A stretch of 18,082 nt of DNA, taken from Blastocatellia bacterium. Lineage in GTDB: Bacteria; Acidobacteriota; Blastocatellia; Pyrinomonadales; Pyrinomonadaceae. Every line of letters begins with the position of its first letter. Position 1 is the stretch's first letter. Location of the stretch: positions 1 to 18,082 of the forward strand of contig JACDAK010000304.1 of the NCBI GenBank assembly GCA_013695495.1, given 5' to 3'. The notes under the pieces were generated by a model. It had not been told where the DNA came from, did no database searches, and saw only the letters and a program-made list of their open reading frames with translations. The position numbers and the translations under genes are program-made. This document shows, one piece after another, positions 7,933 through 18,082 of the stretch.

Positions 7933-9354
7933 CATCCTGTTTTAAGCGAAACAACTATTTGGAGTGACATCCTTGAGCTGGTCGAAGATCGGCTCAATAA
8001 GCATATATTCGAATCGTGGTTTTTACCGATCGAGTGCAGCGGCGTTGACGAGGTAGCCCGGGTGCTGCATTTGAAGGCCGGGCAGGTTACCAAAGACTGG
8101 GTCACACTCTATTATTCCGAACTTTTACAGCACGGTCTCTTGCAACTCGGCCATCAAGGAATTGAAATAGAGTGGACGATAGATCAATCGGAGAGTGCTG
8201 ACGAAAGATTCGTCGAACCCGGTTCTAACGAAATTGAACAGGAGGCTAGGGCAGACGGAACTGCGCGATCGCAGAGCCAAACTCCCTTCGTCCACATGGC
8301 CTCGCCTAATTTTGTAGATATTGAACCGGTTGAGCATTCGCTAAATCCGAAATACACATTCGAGAAATTTGTTGTCGGTTCATCGAACCAGTTCGCACAT
8401 GCGGCGGCGATGGGTGCGGCTGAAATTCCGGGAAAGACATATAATCCGCTTTTTATCTACGGCGGCACGGGCTTGGGCAAGACGCATCTTATGCACGCCA
8501 TCGGCCACTCGATAAAGCAGAGCAACCGGCATATGCGGGTGGCGTATGTCACGTCTGAGAAGTTCATGAACGAACTTATCAGCGCTATACGTTACGATAA
8601 GACGCACAGCTTTAGAGAAAAGTATCGATCGATCGACGTGCTGCTTATGGATGACGTTCAGTTCTTTGCGAAAAAAGAGCGGACACAGGAAGAGTTCTTT
8701 CACACCTTTAATGCTCTTCACAACGGGCAAAAGCAGATCGTTATTACGTCGGACTGTCCGCCGCGCGATATTCCGACGCTTGAAGAGAGGCTGCACTCGC
8801 GGTTTGAGTGGGGGTTGATAGCCGATATAGAACCGCCGGACCTTGAAACAAAGGTCGCGATTTTAAAGCGGAAGGCAGATCTGGACGGCATCGTACTTGC
8901 CGACGATATCGCAATATTCATCGCAAGCAAGATCAAGAGCAATGTTCGCGAACTCGAGGGTTCGCTGGTGCGTCTGGTGGCTATTGCAAGCCTCAAGGGC
9001 GTTCCGATCTCTAAAATGCTGGCTCAGGATGCTCTTAAAAACATTCTCGACGCTGAGAGGCCTGAGGCCGTCACAGCGGATCGCATAGCCCGGATAGTTG
9101 CCGCCAAATATGATCTGAGCGTCGATGAGATGAAAGCAAAGAACAATAGCCGGGCAATTTCGCTCCCGCGACAGGTGGCTATGTATCTGACAAAACGGCT
9201 AACGAAACACAGCTTTCCGGAGATCGGACGCGAGTATGGGGGGAAGCATCATACGACGGTCATGCACTCATGTGAGAAGATCGAGAACCTTGTTAGGGAC
9301 GATCGTGTTTTCCACAACACCATCAGCGAATTAATTGACAGCATTTGCAGTTAA
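7930..9354 (+). CDS. dnaA: Chromosomal replication initiator DnaA
   Basis: 474 residues, four-domain initiator that binds DnaA boxes and melts the origin. Domain I covers ~1-80 (WSDILELVEDRLNKHIFESWFLPI) and a short acidic/Gln linker forms domain II (~85-130). The AAA+ domain III (~140-350) has Walker A GGTGLGKT (178-185), Walker B LLMDDVQFF (238-246), sensor 1 VITSD (271-275), the arginine-finger loop ERLHSRFEWGL (~286-296) and sensor 2 NVRELEGSL (338-346). Domain IV (~380-474) has the signature GGKHHTTVMHS (437-447) where most bacteria have GGRDHTTV-HA; the Asp to His change is notable though it may be usual in this phylum. Start is GTG. DnaA boxes lie both upstream and downstream, which supports autoregulation. 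Confidence 0.98.
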   Translation: MHPVLSETTIWSDILELVEDRLNKHIFESWFLPIECSGVDEVARVLHLKAGQVTKDWVTLYYSELLQHGLLQLGHQGIEIEWTIDQSESADERFVEPGSNEIEQEARADGTARSQSQTPFVHMASPNFVDIEPVEHSLNPKYTFEKFVVGSSNQFAHAAAMGAAEIPGKTYNPLFIYGGTGLGKTHLMHAIGHSIKQSNRHMRVAYVTSEKFMNELISAIRYDKTHSFREKYRSIDVLLMDDVQFFAKKERTQEEFFHTFNALHNGQKQIVITSDCPPRDIPTLEERLHSRFEWGLIADIEPPDLETKVAILKRKADLDGIVLADDIAIFIASKIKSNVRELEGSLVRLVAIASLKGVPISKMLAQDALKNILDAERPEAVTADRIARIVAAKYDLSVDEMKAKNNSRAISLPRQVAMYLTKRLTKHSFPEIGREYGGKHHTTVMHSCEKIENLVRDDRVFHNTISELIDSICS

Positions 9355-12300
9355 ACTAAGGACTTCAATGAAAATGCAAGATAATAATTTCCACAGGAAC
9401 TTTCGCGACCATCTTCCTTTATCTCTATTGTTTGCAGCATTTGGAAAAACCTTTCCACATTTCCTCATTTCCCGGGAAGTTGAAGCTGTGGACAACGGTG
9501 CAAAACTTGAGAGGGAAAAAGTATTCCACGCTTTGAAAGCGTTTTCCACAAGTTTTCCACATATGCATGTGGACGATGGAAGCCAGTAAACACCGATTTG
9601 CGAAGGGTTTTGCACCGTTCCGCGGTCAATACTACTAGCACTAGATCAATATTTAAGTATTAATTACTTAATAACAGAAAAGGCGGGCGGCGAGTTCAAA
9701 AGAAGTATCAGGAGCAAGAAGTAAAAATGGAATTCACTATCAAGCAGAGCATCCTAAAAGAAGAACTTGGCTACATACAGGGCGTGGTTGAACGCAAGTC
9801 AACGATCCCTGTGCTTTCGAACATTCTTATCGAATCGCTCGGCGAGGGCTCCATCAGGATATTTGGCACAGATCTCGACGTGACTATCCGCAGCGATGCT
9901 GAGGCAGATATCAAGACGCCGGGTTCTATGTGCATTCAGGCCCGGAAGCTTTTCGATATCGTTCGGACTCTTGAAGGCGGCGACGTCCATTTCAAAAAGG
10001 AAGAGAACGAATGGGTGAAGATGAAGGCGGGACGGGCGACTTTCAGGTTGGCTGGGGTCAACCGCGAACAATACCCTGAAATCCCGATCTTCAAATCGGC
10101 ACCGCTGAGGCTTTCGTCTGAGATCCTGAACTACTTCATCCAGAACACGGCGTTTGCGATCACCAATGAGCAAAGCAGGTTCACCCTTTCCGGTGCGAAA
10201 TTCGTGCTGGGCAACGGCGTCGCCCGAATGGTTACCACCGACGGGCACCGACTTGCGTTTGTTGAACGGGCTGTGGAAGGAGAGTCGGATGCTGCGATGG
10301 ATGCTCTCATCCCGAAAAAGGCGTTGCTGGAATTGGTCAAGATCACCCGCGGATTCGACGGCGATATCCAGTTTGGCGAGGATCAGAATCACATCTATTT
10401 TGAGGCCGAGGGAAGGCTTTTGATCTCACGGAAACTGACCGGCAACTTCCCCAACTACGAGATGGTAATGCCGAAAGATAACGAGAAAACGGTCGAATTC
10501 GACTTGATCGAGATGAAGAACGCTGTTCGCCGCATTGCTCTTATGGCTGATGAACGCAACCGTTCGATCAGGGTGACGGTACGCGAAGGCGAGGTAGAGG
10601 TGACCGCCCAATCCAGCGAAGAAGGCGAGGGCCGAGAGGTCGTTGCGGCAGAATATAAAGGCGAGGAGATCCAGCTCGGGTTTAATCACCAATATTTGCA
10701 AGAGTTTTTGAATAACGTCGGCTCGAGCGACATGTCCGCTTCGGCCTCGGGGGATAGCGATGGGGCTGCAGTGGACGGGGCGAGCACTGCCGCTGCACCT
10801 GCACGCGAATCAAGGCAGCCGGCTAAAGTGATCTTTGAGTTTAAGGATGCGAATGCCGCAACTCAGATGAGGATCGCCGGCGATTCACCGTACGATTATA
10901 AGTATGTGGTTATGCCTTTGAGGATCTGATCAATTTTCAGCGGGCTTTGGAATAGCGGTGGCTTGCCATGCAACGGCTTGCCACCGTTCTTTGCGCTTGA
11001 CGAAGGTTCCGGTGTTATAAAACGTTGAGGTCTCCGTAGACTCGTCCTTTTTGATCGTTTTTCCGACCAGCTTGAATGCGACAACAGCAGTGTCGCCGTA
11101 GATGTTTATCTGAACGTCCACTGCCGAATACACCGTGGTCGGCGAGTCGGGGCCCGGCCGCGGAGCAGAGCGTACGCTCTTCATTATCTCCGCCTTGCCA
11201 GTTCTTTGGCCGGAAGCACGCGTATAGATAAGGTCGTCGGCCCAGAACCGGTCATGAATATCTACAGCGTTCGCACCCGCTCCGGTCAGAAACTCGTCCA
11301 AGAGTTCAGTAAGTATCTGGGATTCAGACTTCTGCTGGCCAAAGGCGGTGAACGCACCGGCGAGCAGGAAGATGCAGGTGAATAGAAGTTTCATCTTGTC
11401 TAGTCGCAGCCAGTTTCGTCCAGAACGCTTACCGTGCCGCCCCGTGTTCGGAAGTGGCGAGGTTTTCCGGGCTCGAACTGGATGATCCTTTCTATAGTCT
11501 CGCCTTCGGCAACCCGCTGCATTCGAAATGAACGGCATTCGCCACAAGTATTTTCTACGCGGATCACGCCTTCACGACGGCCCGGTTCTACGATGGAACA
11601 GGACGCAGTGTCAGTGTCGGCGCCAGGTGTGGGATTACCGCGAGTGACGATGTCTGACTTGTGACCGCGAGCATTTCGTTCGTGTTCACGAAGTACGATA
11701 TATGCTTCTTCCCGTGTCGAGAGCCAGCCGGATAGGTCGCCGTCGCCGTCGTTGCAGACAACCATATAACGAAGATTTTGAGCTAATACAGTTTCGGAAC
11801 TGTCGTGCAGCAGAAACACGCCGACCGAAAATAGAACCAGCAAGGCAAAGAGAGTTCTCATAGTTTTCCTCCTGGTGTGTGAGCGTTGAAGATAATTCGA
11901 ACTTTACCCGAAATCCATTCTTATTACAATGAATTTCTGCGAAGGGGTCGCTTACCGTGAAAAGAGGTAGACCGGAATGGCCTGCGAAATGCCGATGAAG
12001 AAACCGAAAATAGCTCCGAAAAGTTCGATCAGGCGCAGGTGCTCTTTCGCGACGGAGAGCACGAGGTCCTCAAGCTTTTCGTTTGGGAAGTTCATTATCT
12101 TTTCTTTAACGACATTTCCTACGTTGAACTCCTCGATAGCATCGGGAAGTTTTTCGCGAATGGCAGTAATTATAACGTCCGCGAGGGAATCGCCCGCGGT
12201 CCTGAGCTTTTCTTCTGAGACGTGATCTGCGAGGCGGCCGATCGGTGCGGAAAGCAGGGCGTCGAGTTGGCTCGCGAGCATCTTGTTGATGATCCTCGAC

Positions 12301-15300
12301 GTGTCGGGTCGCGCGATGACGCCGAGAAGGCCGTCCGCGAGCATATCCTTTAGCCGCTGTTCCGATTCCGGATGCAGCGTTCTCATTATCGAATCTATAC
12401 TGTGCGGCCGGAACTGATCCATCGTGCTCCGAACATAGGCAGCGATCTGCGACCTCAGTTCAGGGCCCCTGATCATCTTTAGAACGGTGCGGGTTACTTG
12501 CTCTTTCAAGCCGGCAAGCTGCTCGGCGTCAATAGCGCCGACAAGGTCAAATACGGGGCGGTCGAGGGCGGTGTCGAAAGCATTGTTGATGAACGAGCGT
12601 GCCTCCTCGGCGAAAAAATCGCCCTTCAGGGTTTCTTCTATGCGTTTTGGCAGGCTCTCATTCACGAGGTCGTCGACCTCGCCGAGCAGGTTTTCACGGG
12701 AGACAAATATCTTTTTGAAAAACGGGAGAGCTTCGTAATAAGTATGAACTTCTTTCTTGATGAGGGTGGCGATCTGGAGGCGCGTACGTTCGGCCGCAGC
12801 GATCTCTGCCAGGTGATGGGCCATCGGAGCGATCTGCTCGTTCGCTTTTCCTTTTAGCAGTTCGACCGCGTCGAGGGTGAACATATCGCCCAGCGGGATC
12901 TCGCTTTGCAGCAATTCGTCGAGGCGACGGCTGACAAATTCGCGGATCTTTTCCGCAAGCAGATCGGAATGAAGTGCGGCGGCGATCCGTTCATCGAAGA
13001 ACACGACCGCTTTTTCGAACATTTCGTCGTCGACCACTTCGGCTACGCGCTTGGAAAGAACTTCATCAACACGGCGCTCGACAAACCTGCGGATGGACGC
13101 GGCGGAGTCGTCGTCGGTAAGTGCAGATTCGATGTGTCGAGCGATCTTGGTCTGCAGCGTGCTGATGGAATCAAGTATCGGCTCGCGAAGCCGGGAGGGC
13201 AGAGCCTCGATGAGCGACGGATACTCCTCGCGAAGAAGTTCTTCGGTATAGGAATCGACGACGCTGCGGATCTTGCGGCGAAGGAATTCTTTGCCGAGCA
13301 GCTCTTCCATTATCGTCTCTTTCGAAACGAGTTCTTCGCCTACTGCTTTCCCGATCGCAGCGGCAAGCCGGTCGCGGTGCCGCGGGATCATTCCCTGCGG
13401 GAACATAGTAATGCCAAAGATCTTGAATGGTTCTCGCGGACGAAACAGCATTCTTACGGCTAGCCAGGCGGCGCCGTAACCGTGGAGAGTTGCCACAAGG
13501 ATCAGCGAGCCCATCTGGAACCAAAGGGTGCTAAAAAGCGGGCGGACCTGTTCGAAAATGCTTTGAATTGCTTCCATTTGCTGTAAGCAGAAGCTCGCTG
13601 GGGTCGTTTAGTAGATCTGAAAACCCTTTGAACGAAGACAGAAATGGGAGAATTCTTTCAGCCAGTCGTGATCTACGCTGTAGTTCTTCCATTGGTCGTC
13701 GTCGTCCTTAAAAAGCGTCTTATCGTCGGGCTCGTCGGTAATCGAGAGATCGGAATATATCCGTTTATTCGGGGCAAGTTTAGGAAGAATTTTGTCCCGT
13801 ATCTTTTCGCCGATAAAATGTGCGTCATCCTGCTCGACCTTTACGCCCGTGGCGTTGTAGGACATCTGACGGACCTTTCCTTCACTGATGATGTCGAGGC
13901 TCTTGATCACTTCCAACGCGGCCTTCCAGGTCCAGACGTTGGCAGAAAGTTCGTAACCTTCAGAGCCCATATCGTGTAATGTGAAACTCATATTTAAGAA
14001 GCGTAAGGCAAAGCTGCGGCAAGTCCTAATAGGTAAAATGCTAAATGTTGTGGCTAGGATAAGTCAATTTCAGTCTCGTTCGAAAAGCGCCATTTTGGGT
14101 AATTTGCTATTATCTACCTTCGCATGAACCCGGAAGATTACCTGAGGCGAATTGGACTTGGCGATCGGCGGCCCGCAGTGGATCACGCGGGTCTTGCACT
14201 TCTGCAAAGGTCGCATCTTGAAAGCGTTCCGTTTGAGAATCTGGACATTTATGGGAAGGTGCCAATCGTGCGATGTGCTCGATAAAGACTGCGGACGGCC
14301 GCAAGACGCTTACTGATAAGAAGTTCATTGTCACGTCGGCGGGCGTTAAAAGTGAGAGCGATGTGGACGGTGTTGCGGATTTTGAGAGGGTACTGCTGGC
14401 GGAGTTTGGCATTAGCAACCCTGCGGCGGCGGCCGGTTACGAGACTTAGAAAATTATGACCAAGCCTATTTCATATGCGGATGCGGGCGTTTCGATCGAT
14501 AATGCCAATCGTGCGGTGGCGAAGATACGGGAATACGCAAAGAGTACGTTTAACGAGCGGACGCTGACGGAGATCGGGAGTTTCGGCGGGATGTTTTCGG
14601 GTGCGTTTCCGGAAATGGCTGATCCTATCTTAGTCGCATCAGCTGACGGCGTCGGGACGAAATTGAAGCTGGCGTTTGAGACGGGGATCCACAACACGGT
14701 CGGGGCGGACCTGGTGAATCACTGCGTGAACGACATTTTGGTGCAGGGTGCTCGTCCGCTCTTCTTTCTTGATTATTTTGCGACGGGGAAGCTTGAACCG
14801 GACGTGACGGCGGCGGTGGTCGAGGGGATGGCTCGGGCGTGTAAAGAGAATGGCTGCGTTTTGCTAGGCGGTGAGACCGCTGAAATGCCCGACTTTTATC
14901 CGCCGGGAGAGTACGACCTTGCGGGTTTCATTGTCGGGGTTGTCGATAAAGCGAAGGTGATCGACGGCAAGTCGATCGAGCCGGGAGATGTTGTGTTGGG
15001 GATACCCTCGAACGGGCTGCAGACGAATGGGTATTCGCTGGCGCGGAAGCTGTTCTTTGAAGTTGGCGGGTACACGGCCGATTCGTATTTGGATGAGCTG
15101 GGAATGACCGTAGGCGACGCTCTTTTGGCGACTCACCAGAGCTTTTTGCCGCAGATTGGGCCGCTTCTCGATTCCGGCGTTATCAAAGGCCTTGCACACA
15201 TAACCGGCGGCGGCTTCCTCGAGAACATCCCGCGCATTCTACCTGAAGGCGTCGGCGTCGAGATAAACCGCGGCACCTGGCCCGAAATTCCGATCTTCGG

Positions 15301-18082
15301 CCTCATGCAGAAGCTCGGCAACGTCTCAGATCACGAAATGTTCCGAACGTTTAATATGGGTATTGGAATGGTGGTGATCTGTTCCGAAGGCGACGCTAAG
15401 CAGATCCAAGATTCCGTGGCGTGTCACAAGATCGGCCGGTTGCTAAGCGGCGACAAAAAGGTCCAACTTGATCTATAACGGCTGAGATGACGTGGGCAAA
15501 AACCGCCTGCGCGCAAGCTAAAGTTTCAGAAGAACCGTTTTAAGAAAGTCGATGTTTTTGCCTCACGTCCCTTGATTTGTTCGGCGCAGTCTCAATCTTT
15601 AGCAAGCATTTGTAAAGTATCAGAACCGTCATTTTATGCCCGCCTTTTACGAACTGCGCTTAATCACCAAGTTGCGCCGAACGGTTGAGTTGACGTGGGG
15701 CGAAACCTCCTCCAAGCCCGTTAAAGTTTAACGGACAACGCGAAAACAAAGTCGGTGTTTCGCCTCACGTCCAGTGGTAGGATGAAAGTCGGGCTTTTGG
15801 CTCGGTTGCATTCTACATCGACGAATGCTTAATTTCACCATGCTACTTTACCCTTTACTAGATGTGGAACCGAAAATAACCCAGTAAAGTGAGTGCTTCA
15901 GCATTTGGTCCCATAATAGTTCTGCCGATCATCGGCACTCTGATACTTCGCACAGCGGTATAAACATCCACAGCCATTCCCGCACAATCTGGAATTGATA
16001 CCGGATTAGGAATTGTTCCGTTGGCAATAGAGCCTAAACTAATAGCGCGACTTAAATTTCTATGCACACGTGTAAATTGATAGGACACGATTGTTGTCCC
16101 TGAAGCACCGCCCATACGAGGCTTGCCGATATTGAAATGACAAACAGCCGGACGGCTGATAATGTGAGCTAAATCGAGTGCATCCCACTGGAAGTTTAAA
16201 ACAAATGCGCCGTTATCTTGCGCTTCTGTAAATATGTTACCTGTCTCCATGCCGCGGGAATTAAATAGACGCAACCTGCCGCCTCTTTCCGAAGAACCTT
16301 CAACGTGGTTTATTGCCACCAAAGCCCGGCTAACTGGTTGTCCTGAAATTCTATCTTGAACGATTCCACTGATAATACCCTGATGCATCTGTCTTCACCT
16401 CCGACGTTTTATTCAGAAATTAAAGTTAATCTTTTTCAGTCAATTTATGTCCTGGTTAATAGACTGAATTGAGTTTTAGAATTTGCGTTGAACGGTTGAG
16501 TTGACGTGGGGCGAAACCGATTACACGCAACGCAAAAGTAGCCGCGCAAGTTTTTAAAGAGAAGCTGTTTCGCCCTCACGTCCAATGATTTGTTGGGCTG
16601 CGGCGTGGCGTAAAAGATTAAGTTAGCCGCAATATGTTGTCTTGCTGCAAATCATCTTTTCATTTCAAATCCGCAATCCACATATTGCCCGTTGTTTCGG
16701 AGTATTCATAAACAATCTGATTACCGAGCGGCGACCACGAAGGATAACGGACGAAGGAATTGAGTTTTTTGTAATTGGTAAGTTGCTGCTGTTTTTTCGT
16801 CGAACGCGAAACCCAACGGACGTTCCAGATTCCGTCGCGTTGTCCGGCGAACAAAATTTTATCGCCGTCGGGCGACCAATCGTAAATCCAGCTTTGACCT
16901 TTATCAAAGGTCAACTGCACGGGCGTTCCGCCTTCGCTCGGTATTATCATAATGTGCGTATCGTCGCCGCGCTTCATTTGAAAGGCAATGTATTTGCCGT
17001 CGGGCGACCATGCGGGAAAGCCCATCAACTCTTTATCAAACGTGAGTTGTTTCGGTTCGCCGCCGGCGAGCGATGTCGTCCAGACGTTGATAACACCGCC
17101 GTTGCGTTTGAAGTTGAAAGCAACCTGATTGCCGTCGGGCGAGAGCCGCGCGTAGTCCAAACTATCGGTCAAGTCCAGCAGCATCTTCTCGCGTTTGTTG
17201 TTCAGGTTAATCGCCCACAGCGTATAATGTCCGGTGCGGTTTGTAATAAAAGCGATTTGTTCCATATCTGGAAACCAGGACGGTGTAAACTGGCGGCTTT
17301 CATTTGTCGTCAGTTGAATTTGATTACTCCCGTCGGCGTTCATCAGCCAAATGTTGCAGGCGATTCCACCTACGTTTTGACAGGTTGTGAAAACGATGCG
17401 TTTGCCATCGGGCGAGAACGTCGGAAAGTGAATTCGGGCGTTTGTATTTTGGACAAGCGGGACGGGCAAGCCATCGGTTTCCGCCGAGTTTGTTTGCAAG
17501 CGAACGGCTGGAAGGCTTTCTCTTCGCAGCAGCGAGTTGAAAGCCATTCTTTTGCCGTCGGCTGAAAAACTCACGCGCCTGACACCGGAAAATGTTCCGC
17601 CGATTCCCGCAATTTGCGAGGGTTCGTCAATCGGCTCATTCGTATCCGAGTCGAGGCGCAACTGAAATGAACCCTCCGAATTATGATAAAGGATACTTTT
17701 CCCGTCGGGTGTATAAACAGGTTCATAACCGTGTTTTTGAGAAAAACGCTTTGCATCATCGCCGCCCGTTGAAATCGTCCACACGGACGCGCTGGTGTAA
17801 TCGTCAACCTCAAAAACAATGCGCATGCCGTCGGGCGAGAAAGAAGGCGCGCCGTGTCCGCCCGCCGGATTTCCGATTTGCGTTAGCTGCTTCGGTTCGC
17901 TGCCGTTTGCCCCGACCACCCAGAGCGTCGAAGGCGGCAGAGCATTCCGCGCATACGCGCCCAAATCAACAATCGGATTCGATTGAAACGCTATTTGTTT
18001 GCCGTCCGGCGACCACGCGGGATGCGAGCCGAAGTCCGTAATCTGCCGCGCTTCGCCGCCCGAAGCGGGAATAATCCAGATG

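Overview
The window looks like a chromosomal segment of a moderately GC-rich Gram-negative bacterium, most likely an acidobacterium of the Blastocatellia type. That placement is an inference. It rests on the mix of secreted GIN-domain, 3D-domain, PilZ and PD40 beta-propeller proteins, together with a DnaA whose DNA-binding signature reads GGKHHTTV instead of the usual GGRDHTTV.

Layout, left to right: (1) 2-1395, the 3' part of a penicillin/AHL-acylase-type Ntn hydrolase, followed directly by a scrap of a HigB toxin run into an N-terminally shortened HigA antitoxin. (2) 1455-2975 (minus), a PilZ protein followed by a saccharopine-dehydrogenase-family oxidoreductase. (3) 3317-7450, cell-envelope genes: a membrane-anchored 3D-domain protein, a large secreted protein with an Arg/Gln-rich half and a Tyr/Asp-rich half, a GIN-domain (DUF2807) protein and a small anchored protein. 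(4) 7451-10929, the replication-initiation locus: DnaA boxes, dnaA, a dense DnaA-box/trio/AT-rich region that should be oriC, and dnaN with an unusual Ala/Ser/Gly-rich insertion. (5) 10930-13991 (minus), two small secreted proteins, a DUF445 membrane protein and an unknown protein. (6) 14124-15478, an arylamine N-acetyltransferase gene gutted by an internal deletion, then intact purM. (7) 15473-16598 and possibly to the right edge, three homologous 112-113 bp imperfect palindromes with the layout of integron attC recombination sites. They separate a gene-less 203-bp unit, an 811-bp unit carrying one minus-strand gene, and a PD40 beta-propeller gene that runs off the right edge.

The strongest unusual signal is the last region: a candidate integron cassette array (or a cluster of attC sites lacking an integrase) reading on the minus strand and ending exactly at the purM stop codon. 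The boundary heptamers of the small unit match each other, as the cassette model predicts. No integrase gene is visible here; the upstream end of the array would lie beyond the right edge. The second notable signal is the origin, with DnaA boxes both before and after dnaA. The third is a pair of gene remnants (higBA and the acetyltransferase) in which an internal deletion has joined the front and back of genes. All calls come from reading the sequence and from family knowledge; no database search was possible.
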